Shown here piece by piece: positions 28,401-37,500 of a DNA stretch of 64,000 nucleotides. Below the pieces are notes generated by a model. That model was given only the letters and a program-made list of their open reading frames with translations. It did not search any database and was not told where the DNA came from. Source of the stretch: Camarhynchus parvulus (lineage: Eukaryota > Chordata > Aves > Passeriformes > Thraupidae); assembly GCF_901933205.1 (NCBI RefSeq), contig NC_044573.1:64398993-64462992 (forward strand). The letters are read 5' to 3'. A program made the translations under genes and the position numbers. The stretch's first letter is position 1; each line of letters begins with the position of its first letter.

Positions 28401-31400
28401 GCAAAAGGGGCACATGCTGTGTTGTTGCAAGAGTTACCCTTCTAAAGCAGGCATCGAGTGTCAATAAACACGCCTGGCCAATACCAGCACCTCCTGACGC
28501 TGCTACATTGGAAACTCAGGACCAGGGTTAGAGCTTTTCCTTCCCCCTACCAGTTTAGAGCTTTTCCTTCTTACTCTGGCAGGTTCTCCCAAGACATTGA
28601 TTTTGGGCTTAAAGTAGCACTAACAATATTTGAGTGAGGGCAGCACTATCCAGCTGGAGGACTGAGACACCAGTGGGTTTTGAATTCAATGGGAATTTCC
28701 TGAGCACAGGCCCTGTCACCAGAGTTCCCATTCATCGCTGAAAGATAGTCTGTTCTTCCCCAGTTCCAAGAAGTGCAGCATGCTAGAAGGACAACCCTAC
28801 ATTGCTGTAAAAATAACTGGACCATCTATTTTCAGACATCAGTTTTTACATTTGCACATATAAGACAGCACTATAGCTTTCCAGGTCCCGTGAGTGCCCC
28901 TTTACAGAGGGAAACACCTGTTTGATTTGGCAAACGCCTTTCCTGACATCAGACAACTGGGCATTAAGCAGCTGGAGAGACTTCTTGCCTTTATGACCTA
29001 GAAGGACTATTCTTATCAGGGCTACTCCTCACTATGGTTTTTGGACCTATATGGAAAAGATGTCTAATTGCTTAGAAAAAGAGGCTCCTCTGGCAAGAGG
29101 AGATGCCAGGCATTTGGAGAAAATCCAGGATAAAAGACTAAAGACTGAAAGGAAACTTATTTGGCCTCAAAACCATGATTTTTAAATTCTAAACTGGAGA
29201 TATTGCTTGAAAAATGTGGCAAGATACAAGAGTTAGAATTTAGTGATGTTTCTTTTTTTCATTTTTCTTTCCAAAGGCAGTGTATTTATTTCTTCAGAAG
29301 TTCAGGTACTTGCTAAAACTGTCATCTGTATTTTTTTTAAATCTCAGTGCAAAATTTTGCACTGGGAGGACTTGATATTAAAGCTAGAATCAGCAATTTC
29401 ATCATTAATTATATGTTTGCTCTCTGTACTGGCTGAGTACGTGTTTTCTGTTCCCCATGTAAGAGCCATCAGTTTATTTTCCTAAACCCAATTGCCTTTT
29501 AAAAACTACTCCACACACCTCTCTGAATGTAAAATAATCACTTGGGCAAATGGAAGCTTCTCTAAAGCAGATGTGTTGATAAGGAACATTTTTAGAACCT
29601 TGTATCTAGTCTCCTTTGTATTTTTCTGAAATTCAGTAATCCTCTTCCCCACTTAGCTTAGTGAGCAGCTGACCCAAAGCCTGCAGAGGTCAGAGAAAAG
29701 CCTGCTTCCAAAAAAGAGTGAGTGGTTACAACACTGCAAGAAAAGGGGAACTTGGTGGTGTAATAGTTTCTTATTTGTACTCCAGACAAATGGTGTTTGA
29801 TTCCAGAGAGTGCACATGAGCCATATGATGCTGCAAGTGAAATCACACCAGTATTTTGCTGTAGATCGAAGGAAAAAATCAGATGGTGTAAGACTGTAAG
29901 ACAGATGTGTAGACAGATGTGGACAGATACAGGCAACTAAAACATAAAAACTGCCTTTACACTGGGTGTCTAGGCTGTCACCAGAGACTCCCAGACATAT
30001 TCAGGGGATGTTAATGCGTTAAGGGAAGGATGTGGATTAAGCATGTCCACAAAGCGATTCATTCCTCCTTGCTCTGTTGACTGTAAAGACAGCCTAGGCA
30101 AGGAGCTTCAATTGGACATGTAAGACTTGGGTGGTTAAAACTTGGTAAAATGAATCTTGTTTTGTAACATGGAGAAAGGGAGTGCTTTCCTATTTGTATA
30201 GTCTTACTGCATTGCAGCAAATGTAGAAGGGGGGTTGCATTTATATTGTAAATTTTAATAAACTAAATAAGAAGCAGGTTTTTATCTGTAATTACTAGGA
30301 CACTAAGATTTCAGTACACACTTCTCTAAAAAATACATTAAAAAGAGAGGCATTGTTTCAAGCAGATCAGTGCAGGGGAAATGTAGGGTGAAGAAAATTC
30401 TCACTTTTAGCACCTTTACTGTCTGACAGAATAGCAAAGCTCAGTGAGTCACCCTCAAACCATGCAAGATCATATGCTTCATTAGGCAGGAAACACAGAT
30501 ATATCTCCACTGATACATAATACAGAGTGGAGTATTAAAACGGATATATATTTGTTCTATTTATATTCTTACTGGCTGTGTGCAGAAAATGAAACACAGC
30601 TCCTCCAGCTCCAGGTGGCCATCAGGTATCAGGAAAATACTCTCTACACAGGAGCGGTCTCCTTGAGCTAACCAGTGTGGCTGAAGTAATGAAGTCAAGG
30701 TTCAATAGCCACCGTTTTCACCGTTTTGACAAGCTATGTCATCAGGTGTTTCTCTCCAATGTGTTTGCTGGGGGGTATATCTTTCATCCATGCCAGTAAG
30801 TCAGCTAGTCTCTTGTTTACTGCCACGTACATCGTGCAGAAGTGACAAAGGACAGAAAAAGAGGAGGGTATTACTGAGAAACAGGAAATGTGGCTGGACT
30901 TCTAAATACCTTACCGTACTGAAGGTGCTAAGCATTATATGGGATTATGTCACCCGGAATTAGTAACATCTCAGGCTGGCTACTTAGCTGGTGTAAATTG
31001 GTGGCACCCCACTGGTTTCAATGGAACTTCATTAATTTATGCTAGCTGAGGTTCTGGCCCTGAAATAGCTGTAATATAAGATCAGCATCTCTAGATCAGT
31101 TTATTCAGTCTCAACCAATCAGTTTTTCTACTGACATTCTTTCTCTACTTAAATGTTGTCACCTTCTTGAATTTAAACACCAAAACCCCCTCGTCTGCTT
31201 ATCAAGACACCACAAAAATTTGCACCCTTCTAGGCAGGACTTCAAAACATGTTGTGAGCCCCCAGAGTTTACCAAGCAGGCAAGGACAGGCGCTCTGTGA
31301 CTGTGAGGCAGGACCCACGGCCTGGCTCGGCTTTGCAGCTGCCCTGCAACAGGAAGCAGCCGAAAGAGGTGCTGGGATGGGGAAGGGGAAAGCACAGATT

Positions 31401-34400
31401 TTATCAGGTCAGGGCTGCTCTTCTCGGAGGAGGCTAAGCAAGCAAACTCTACTCCTCTATAGTATTAGTCAGGGATCATTGTTTCGTGCGTCAGTTAATG
31501 TGGGGCTCTCTGGAGTAAACTTCTGCCTATCCCCGGAGAGAGGGGTTGTAATTCATTTACCTGCAGTTTGGCTCAGATGTGCTTTATGCACAAGTTCTAA
31601 GCACAGCCTTTAAGCTTTAAGCACAGCTCTACTAGGAAAAACCGTCTAGCCAGGTTAAAGCCACAGGCATTTGGGACCTGAGATGTGTCTGCGCAAGTAC
31701 AATGCTGAGCTTTGAACTTGCCATTTTAGCTGTAGGAAGCAGCCTGGGACAGCACAGAGCTCAGTGGGATCCTGCTTCTCAGTGGGGTACTCCTCGGCCT
31801 GTACAAAGCTCTGGACTGACAGGGCAAGCCTGCCTCGTGCCCTGAGGTAGGTTGTTCAAAGCAAATCTAGGGAACTCTACACTATGCAGCAGTTCACAGT
31901 GTAGACAACCCCTCAGAATTCAAGCCTGTAGAGCTGACTCTCTGGCATGACTTCAGATTTTATGAAGGTGCTCCTTGGACGTCTCCTCATGGGTTGTTTT
32001 GTTGACTCAGCCCAGCTTTGCTTGTGAAATCTGAGGGGATCACATCACATGGTTTATGCTGCATTTACTCACGTATAACCCAGCATGACTGTACATCAAT
32101 CAACTAATTTTAGCGATGTTAAAACTGAAAAGAAAATAGTGATATCTTATAAATATACCAACCTGCCTCTCCACTCCCGTTTCTCTCTATCCTCCTTCAA
32201 TTTCTTAACATTTTTTAGGAGGGCCTTCCCAAGATTATTCAGAATTCTCTGACTTGACTTACAGCTTCCCAGGGTGCTGGTAGTGCTTCTAGTCCTCACA
32301 TTTCTGGGGGAATTTCACAATATATCATGAATTTTTTCTGCACTCGCTCATTTTTAGTATTTTGTGTCGGCGTCCATTCTTCTGCTCCAACTAAATGAGC
32401 AAAAATAATCTGCTTGCTTTGCTGACTTACATAACAGTCAAGCATTGTACTATATAACTTGAGATCTTTGTGTAGCTTTGCCTTGCAGAGCAGAATGGTG
32501 CTAAACTTTCATCAGCGCTGAACACTGCACTAAGAGATGACTCAACAGTGAAAGAAAGAGCACTTACAGTCAAAAATGTCACAGTCAAAGTGGCAATGGA
32601 TCTTACACATGTCATATCATAGGGGAAAGGTCATCAATATTATATTCTTCCTCCATCATTGGATGTGATAAGAATATTCTGCAAAAACAGTATTTCTTCC
32701 TTATTGCATTCCCACAGCTCAAAAAGTAAAACCAAGGCAACGTGTTTGATATTTTAGCTCTTTTTTTCTTAATGAGAAACACAGTGGCACATAAGCTGAA
32801 AAAGGATTATAAAAATTTATATATTCTCTAGTTCTTCAGACCTGTTGGGGAAAGAATTAGTAATGTATCTATATATCTGGTAAAAATATCTCAGTGACCT
32901 CATACTCACATTTGTGTAAACATCACCTCATCAGTTCCAGATACTTATACAGGAAACAAATCTGAATGCTCCTCTAGTGTTCTATACTTAGGCAGGTCAG
33001 CCGGCATATGTCTGGTCTGTAAATACCCAGTTTTACTTGGGTCCTTATTTTAAGGTTTCCCTCTTAAGAGTTTGCTGCAAACGTCCCCTCAGCGTTTGCC
33101 TGTGTGCCTTTTCCAAAGCAAATTGTCCCTGAAGGTTGCCATTAAGTTAAACAAAAAAGACAACTACAGAAAAGAGCTGAACTGGTTCGTAAAGGCTTAG
33201 TTGGAGCTGAATTACTAAATATGGCCATAATAGCCCTGAACTGACAAAGTGAGTATCAAATGATTTCTCATTGCTGTCAGTCAGTGTGGTATGTGACCAC
33301 AGTTTGCTCTGTTTCCCAAACCCCATCTTGCTAACAGGTTTCTAAAATCAAAATTCTCTTTCAGGCTTCTCCTGATAATATTTCCTATGCTAATGGACTC
33401 TAGCATGTGGAATAAATTTCCGACTTTATAGCTTGGGGAGATGTGTGATTATAGTGACATAATAAATTGTGTGTTGCCTGGTGGAATAGCACAACACTTG
33501 TGATTCCTTTGAACAGATAACCCTGAATGTTACATGCTTAATTTTTCAGTTATGAAGTAAAATAAGGAGGGAGCGTAATAAAAGAAGGTACATGTTACAA
33601 AAATAAATGCAAAAAATAGTAGCAATTATAACTTGAGTGCTTAGTTAACAGTTTTTATATTTTTAAAAATTTATATGCCCTGCAATAAATCTCAAGCAAC
33701 TAAGTATAGATAAACTGCATCAAATTAAGGAAAAATGGAAAGTTTTTTAAAACGTGAAAACCATAGTGGATTGCCAAGTTTAAGCTTCTGGAAGAGCAGA
33801 ATACTACAGAGACAGAAGTCTAGACTAGTCCTCTAGAGAGACAGTATATAATGATTTTGTAGATAGAAAACTACCAATGTTACAGGACTCTAGTAATCCT
33901 GCTAATAATACTGCTAAAAAGGTTCAGATTAAAATGTCTTTTGCTTTATGCTTCTTTACAAGGAAAAGAAGCAAGTCGTGCATTCATGATGGTATGGCTG
34001 CCTCTGGAGGTATGAACACTGATAAGTAACCTTTCCCAAGTGATTTACTTAAAGTTTTGGTCCACACAGACAATAGCAGAAAATGAATTTGAATCATCAT
34101 TCTTATGAGGTCACTAGACCAACTTTCTCCAGCAGCTGATTTTGTTTGCTTTCTAATACTGCATGTGTATTACTGAGTGTTGCATTTTCTTTTTTTTTTT
34201 AAAGTTTTTAAAATATTTTTCCATTTTATTTTCTTTTCTCTTTCTTTTTTTTTTTTTCTTTTAATGCAGATAATGATATCCCATGTGCAGATTCAGACAG
34301 CATTCTTTCAGCCACACTAATGGAAACAAGGAATCAAGAGGGCTTAAATTATTTGGTACTAGTCAAAGAAGGCAACCCAGATGAAGAAAGCATCAATTCT

Positions 34401-34415
34401 GCTGAAATTAGTTAA
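1310..34415 (+). CDS. ROS1: ROS1 receptor tyrosine kinase, 3' part of gene (17 exons seen)
   Basis: This is an orphan-type receptor tyrosine kinase of the ROS/sevenless family, a single-pass plasma membrane protein whose cytoplasmic kinase phosphorylates tyrosines. The exons listed separately here (1908 to 34415, 2367 nt) join with matching phases at every junction into 788 codons and a stop. Counting from the exon at 1908: FN3 modules at about 1-345, transmembrane helix at about 350-376, kinase domain at about 440-715 and tail 716-788. Kinase hallmarks visible are the glycine loop (residues 447-454), VAVK lysine 475, helix C glutamate about 492, HRD 572-574, DFG 598-600 and the YxxxYY activation loop tyrosines 606, 610, 611. 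The start codon and N-terminal beta-propellers are outside the window. Chicken c-ros is the cellular progenitor of the oncogene of an avian sarcoma virus (established knowledge); this copy has normal introns, so it is the host gene. Confidence 0.97.
1908..2049 (+). CDS. ROS1: ROS1 exon, FN3 strands C' to G
   Basis: The acceptor GGCTTACAG precedes GAATAT and the donor is GAG|GTTTGT. The 142-nt exon reads [20 protein letters not shown] and ends in TTLYG; the LQPFSSY motif is the typical FN3 E-F turn (LxPxxxY). It enters in phase 0 and leaves in phase 1, and its last base completes a valine codon with the next exon at 6003. Confidence 0.9.
4085..4350 (+). mobile_element. CR1 LINE 3' fragment
   Basis: The sequence follows the familiar CR1 3' region: GAGATGGGAGATTCAGATTAG, then a GGCACTGGAATAGGTTTCCCA block, and the terminal TTGGACTTAATGATCTGAAAGG followed by TTCCAACCTTGATGATTCAA. 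It is 5'-truncated, as most CR1 copies are, and lies in sense with ROS1. The 5' boundary is approximate. Confidence 0.85.
5731..5757. repeat. TG/TA dinucleotide microsatellite
   Basis: A short run of TGTG, TATATATATATA and TGTGTGTGT units in a ROS1 intron. Confidence 0.8.
6003..6235 (+). CDS. ROS1: ROS1 exon, FN3 module
   Basis: The acceptor TTTCTGTTCTAG precedes TACCAGAGG; the split valine starts [20 protein letters not shown]. The B-strand tryptophan follows ([13 protein letters not shown]), then an [12 protein letters not shown] segment. The donor is AAG|GTATCA, phase 0. Length 233 nt. The FN3 fold continues in the exon at 7055. Confidence 0.95.
7055..7231 (+). CDS. ROS1: ROS1 exon, end of one FN3 module and start of the next
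   Basis: Acceptor GCCTTACTAG, phase 0. Translation begins [20 protein letters not shown] (F and G strands completing the previous FN3 module) and continues into [20 protein letters not shown], the B and C strands of the next one. The donor is AAG|GTAAAA, phase 0; 177 nt, 59 codons. Confidence 0.93.
8237..8411 (+). CDS. ROS1: ROS1 exon, FN3 strands
   Basis: Acceptor TTTCTCTAG, then [20 protein letters not shown] and an [15 protein letters not shown] strand. Two cysteines and the N-glycosylation sequons NTT and NIT are visible, as expected of an ectodomain. Donor ACAG|GTAAGC; the exon is 175 nt and leaves in phase 1. Confidence 0.95.
8885..9002 (+). CDS. ROS1: ROS1 exon, start of last FN3 module
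   Basis: Acceptor GGCTTAAG; the split alanine gives [11 protein letters not shown], then [20 protein letters not shown] with the B-strand tryptophan and C-strand tyrosines. Donor AG|GTAAGC, leaving phase 2. 118 nt. Confidence 0.95.
9003..10992 (+). other. ROS1: ROS1 intron (1990 bp)
   Basis: Non-coding. A T-rich tract lies at about 10614-10651. No repeat family or RNA gene is recognised in it. Confidence 0.75.
10993..11180 (+). CDS. ROS1: ROS1 exon, end of last FN3 module
   Basis: Acceptor TGCTGCAG; the split arginine leads [20 protein letters not shown], then a CGSIC cysteine pair and the [21 protein letters not shown] hairpin typical of the membrane-proximal FN3 module. Donor GAAG|GTATGT, phase 1. 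188 nt. Confidence 0.96.
11817..11909 (+). CDS. ROS1: ROS1 transmembrane exon
   Basis: Acceptor TTTAACAG, donor TTTG|GTATGT, both boundaries phase 1. The 93-nt exon encodes an unbroken hydrophobic helix ([20 protein letters not shown] and onwards to LFGF) that serves as the single membrane span. The next exon supplies the basic stop-transfer residues (WKQRLKSRK). Confidence 0.95.
12263..12398 (+). CDS. ROS1: ROS1 juxtamembrane exon
   Basis: Acceptor CTATTCCAG, donor ATACG|GTATGT. The exon reads [12 protein letters not shown] then [20 protein letters not shown] and ANACYAI, the cytoplasmic juxtamembrane segment preceding the kinase. Phase 1 in, phase 2 out; 136 nt. Confidence 0.96.
12809..12971 (+). 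CDS. ROS1: ROS1 exon, kinase glycine loop and catalytic lysine
   Basis: Acceptor TGTTTTGTAG. Contains [20 protein letters not shown] followed by GEVYEG, the ATP-binding glycine-rich loop, and ends exactly after the VAVK lysine. Donor AAG|GTAATC, phase 0; 163 nt. Confidence 0.97.
13238..13302 (+). CDS. ROS1: ROS1 exon, kinase helix C
   Basis: Small 65-nt exon between GTTGAGCAG and AG|GTAGGG. It reads [20 protein letters not shown]; the glutamate of FLKEA is the expected partner of the VAVK lysine in the active kinase. Leaves in phase 2. Confidence 0.95.
13303..15957 (+). other. ROS1: ROS1 intron (2655 bp)
   Basis: Non-coding. It carries a compound trinucleotide repeat (14477-14537) and a 173-codon open stretch at 14781-15302 that I do not believe (see rejected items). 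Confidence 0.75.
14477..14537. repeat. Compound trinucleotide microsatellite
   Basis: Successive short runs of CAG, AAT and TAG/GTA units within a ROS1 intron. The runs are short (about four to six units each), so this is ordinary slippage DNA. Confidence 0.8.
15958..16087 (+). CDS. ROS1: ROS1 exon, kinase beta4-beta5, hinge and helix D
   Basis: Acceptor TTCTGTTTAG. Reads [20 protein letters not shown], then [28 protein letters not shown] covers the gatekeeper leucine and the hinge; the C-terminal KKK replaces the variable insert. Donor AAAAG|GTGAAG, phase 0. 130 nt. Confidence 0.97.
16831..16928 (+). CDS. ROS1: ROS1 exon, kinase helix E to catalytic loop
   Basis: Acceptor TTTCTTGTAG. Encodes [20 protein letters not shown] then [12 protein letters not shown] and the first two bases of the HRD arginine. 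Donor CACAG|GTACAG. The catalytic loop is split between this exon and the one at 17546. 98 nt. Confidence 0.96.
17200..17500 (+). mobile_element. Old CR1 LINE fragment in ROS1 intron
   Basis: Recognisable but diverged CR1 3' blocks: a GAGAGGTACAGGGAAAAGATG segment, a CACAAATTACAGCAAAGGAAA segment, AACAGGTTGTCCAGAAGGGC, and near the end TTGAGCCAGATGACTTACAG. It lies in the same orientation as ROS1 and is more decayed than the other copies. Boundaries are approximate. Confidence 0.7.
17546..17749 (+). CDS. ROS1: ROS1 exon, catalytic and activation loops
   Basis: Acceptor ACAAATCAG. Contains the rest of HRDLAARN (tyrosine-kinase form), then [20 protein letters not shown] and the P+1 segment [10 protein letters not shown]. 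The two-tyrosine YY preceded by Y four residues earlier is the insulin-receptor-like activation loop of the ROS/ALK group. Donor GTCTG|GTGAGT, phase 2. 204 nt. Confidence 0.98.
18870..19004 (+). CDS. ROS1: ROS1 exon, kinase helix F-G
   Basis: Acceptor TTTCTCAG. The split tryptophan begins [20 protein letters not shown], followed by [14 protein letters not shown]. The usual WSFG of receptor tyrosine kinases is WAFG here. Donor ACCT|GTAAGT, phase 2. 135 nt. Confidence 0.96.
19005..24078 (+). other. ROS1: ROS1 intron (5074 bp)
   Basis: Non-coding apart from a CR1 fragment at about 22240-22484. No other recognisable repeat or conserved coding block was seen. Confidence 0.8.
22240..22484 (+). mobile_element. 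CR1 LINE 3' fragment
   Basis: Typical CR1 3' sequence: ACACTAAGGGTGGTGAAACG, CCCATCCCTGGAGCTGTTCA, GATGTCCCTGCACATGGCTG, then GGTTGGACTAGATGATCCTT and TTCCTTCCAACCC with the degraded terminal ATTCTAAGAGTC. 5'-truncated, sense with ROS1. Confidence 0.88.
24079..24242 (+). CDS. ROS1: ROS1 exon, end of kinase domain and start of tail
   Basis: Acceptor TTTTTTTCAG. Reads [20 protein letters not shown], the C-terminal CW...RPTF motif of tyrosine kinases, then helix I and a tail beginning [16 protein letters not shown]. Donor GAAG|GTGAGT, phase 1. 164 nt. Confidence 0.96.
24243..34269 (+). other. ROS1: ROS1 last intron (10027 bp)
   Basis: The largest intron in the window. It contains one CR1 fragment (about 26092-26215, reverse orientation), a short tandem duplication at 28527-28570 and T-rich tracts just before the last exon (34190-34262). 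No embedded gene is recognised. Confidence 0.75.
26092..26215 (-). mobile_element. CR1 LINE 3' fragment, reverse orientation
   Basis: AGAATCACAGGATGG, TGGAAAGGACC, GGAGGTCACCCAGTCCAACA, CTGCTCACGCAGGG and TTGCTCAGGATAGTGTCC are the reverse complement of the CR1 3' end of the subfamily whose sense strand ends in CCAGATGACCTCCAGAGGTCC-like sequence. The inner boundary is approximate. Confidence 0.8.
34270..34415 (+). CDS. ROS1: ROS1 last coding exon, C-terminal tail and stop
   Basis: Acceptor CTTTTAATGCAG. The split aspartate begins [20 protein letters not shown], then [20 protein letters not shown] and a stop TAA at 34413-34415. LNYLVL is an ITIM-like tyrosine motif; the equivalent mammalian tail tyrosine recruits SHP-family phosphatases (established for ROS1). 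The tail after the kinase is only 73 residues here, which is shorter than the human tail as I remember it. 146 nt including the stop. Confidence 0.95.
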
Positions 34416-34545
34416 GTCTGGTTATCACTGTTTAAGAGAGTGAAAGAGAAAAAAACTCTTCAAAGAAGACATAAGCCAAGGAAGGTATTCTGCATGTTAT
34501 CATACTTACAGAGGTGTCTGGGAAAAAAAAAAAAAGCAATTCTTT

Positions 34546-34551
34546 AATAAA
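34546..34551 (+). terminator. ROS1: Candidate ROS1 polyadenylation signal
   Basis: The first AATAAA after the ROS1 stop lies 130 bp downstream of it, just after a 13-nt poly-A run. A second AATAAA at 35180 is a possible distal site. No transcript data are available, so the choice is inferred. Confidence 0.5.
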
Positions 34552-34569
34552 ACTACCAGAAAACAAGGT

Positions 34570-37500
34570 ACTGAATGTTGTGTATCAGGATAAGACACCA
34601 ATTACATAGCCTTTCATTTTCTACATGTTATGGTTTGGGTGCTTCACAGGAGATAGTTTAAAGCAAAAAAACTTGGATCAGACAGAAAGGGATTTTACTG
34701 TGGTATTAAGTTTATGCACTCACAAGTGCCTCAGGCACACGGCAGCCCTTCCAAAAAGGAAATACTGGTATACTGCTTCAAAAAACAGACCAGCTTTTTC
34801 ATGAAGAAAACCAAACAGTTGAAGTCTAACTTCACTGTGCACAAACAGGATTTTACAAACTGAAAAAAACCAACATAAATACCAAACTCCAAATCAGAAA
34901 GCAGCTGAAGAAAGGTGACCAAGTTGTCCACTGCTGCAGGTGGTCTGTTTCCCTAATTATTTAAACAAATGTTTGCAATCATCTTGCATATTAAGTTGCA
35001 CAGCAATTGATCTGATAGCCTGTACAGTCCTGTTTTCTTACATTTCTTCTCCTTTCCTTTTTGAATGTTCATCATCCTTGTTTATTTTTTATCATACTGG
35101 GTGAAGGGAGGTACTCTTCCTTGGTGTGTTTGGAGACCAACTCAAAGTATATAAAAAAATTTTATACAAATAATTCTTCAATAAAAGACAGCAATAAGCT
35201 TTTTTCTAACCTTTCATCATGAGCAGTAGTTTGCGAATTATACAGAGCTATTCACTGACATCTTTCAGGAAGCTAGAAACATGCTACCATTTTATGCAAA
35301 TATTTTATAGTGGGGCACACTGGAGAGTAGTAAAGGTTCTATCTGACGTCAGAATGTATACATTTGTAAGAAGCAACCTCATTGCAATCAAACTTCAAAA
35401 GTTTCTTAAACAGAGATTCAATGCAGATGAAAAAAAATTTGGAGTCTCAACATTTTGCTAAAATGAAATAGAAATTCCTGATTTTGAATTAGGATTCTTC
35501 AAAGTCCTTGAAAAAGCTCTTTCAAGCATTATATAAATATTTTTCTTACTCTACAAATCAGTGCAAAAGACAGATTTTCTAATAAATACAATTGCAGCAC
35601 TTCACTATGCTCACCAGACCGTAAGCGATGGATAAACAAATAAATACTGTATTATGTTTCCTTCCTCTTTGAGTGCTGCTTGATTGGTTGTACAGTGATT
35701 CCTTCCATTTCAGTAATTTAAAAATTACTAACGTTTGCTAACCTATGGCATGTGGTGGCCAGAAACCAGGAGGATCCCTTTTCTGTAGCCACCACACCTG
35801 AATGTGCTCTGTGTGCATAGTTTGACTTAAGTCAAGAAGACTGCTCAGTCAGCAAGCCACAGACAAAGGTTTTGAACAACAGAACTCCGTACAATAGCTT
35901 TTTCTTTAACAGGAGAAACCTTCAATCCTCCCAAAATTTTAAGGCAATACCTTTCACAGGCTTCATGAGCACCTGTGATGTGATATCCCAAGTCAATTCA
36001 GTTTTGTGTAGATCTGCATTAAAAAAGAATCATGGAAGAGCCTAATCAATGTGTATAAACTGGGTTAGTGGGAAAGATGAGCATCAGGGACAGAGAGCAG
36101 TCAGGAGTAATGCCCTCCAGGTCTTGAAGCAGTCACAAATACACAAAGCAGTACAGAAGGAAAAAGGGGAAGGTAATTTTTCCTGTGTTCACATTTTGTA
36201 AGTGTTGCAAGGCAAGCCTAGTTTTAATGAAAAAATTAGCACAGCATGATGAGAAAGAAGTGTCAAGTTTAACACACTGCCAGTAAATGAAACCTTAGGA
36301 TATTGACCAGTGATCTATGCCTTTTGTACCTGATAATATGAAAAACGTATTGGACAGGATAAAAAATTAACTTCTTGATCCAAATTTGAGGATCCTGATC
36401 TATAACTTGTTGAATTCAGTGGAGGACACAGCAACTACCCTTCACAGTAACTGCAGTCATCTGAGTCATGTTTGGTGATATGGTGTGAGCTCTGAGCATG
36501 GCCCTACCCATACACTGGCCAAAACTCCATTGTCCCTCCCTCATTTCCCTGCCTTAGAGAAGTAAGTATGCAAATGCAACTATTCCATTAAGTTATGGTA
36601 AAGCTGAATTTGATGCAGGCAAACTTAGCCTCACTTGCATCTACCCATGATTCTACTTGAAGGGAGTTTCTTAATCCCTCATACTTCTGTATCACCCTTC
36701 TCCTTACACATCTCTATGATTTCATCTTCTCTGTCTTATTGAAGTGTTGCTTCCTCTCTTCATTCAAACTCTTCTTGATTATTCATGTCTTTCTCAGCAA
36801 CACTTGGTCAGTATCAGGAGGTCACCTCTTGCCTTCCAGCAGACAGTTCTGATTGCAGCTTTCATGCTGCTTTTTGACAGAGCAGGAATGAGAATAAAAG
36901 ACCTCTTAAACACATTCTCTCTTGGGCAGGAAAACGGGTACTACCTGGCCTGTGTTTGCCTCTGTTTTTATCTTCTCCTATCACAGATCAAGGGAAAGAG
37001 TCAAGAAACCCTTGAGTTCAAATGTCTTGACTTCCATGGCTACCGATTTTAAATAAATATAGATTGATTTAAAGGTAATAACATCATTTAAAGAAAATAA
37101 ATGTTTATCAGAAAGATTATATGTGAGATAAAGGTAGTATAAGGCATGTGGACCCAGTTTTCAGCTGCTGTAAATCAGGTTAGATATGTTAAGCTAAGCT
37201 GATGTACAGCATATAAAATCTGTCTCCAAGTATTTAGCTTAAATTTGTCCTGAGGTAAACTTATGCCCAACCAGTTCCTAAAAAAAAAAAAAGAAGAGGA
37301 CTAATATCTTTAAGTCTCCTCCATTTTATTGCTGAGCATGATATTTCATGACATGGAATATCTCTTTGGTTAATTTGAGTCATCTCCCTGATTGTCCCTT
37401 CCCAATGTCTTGTGCACCCTCAGTCTATTCACTGGGGAGGGGACACAGAGTGAGAAGCAGAGAAGGCTTTGATTCTGTGCAGGCACTTTTCAGCAGTATC

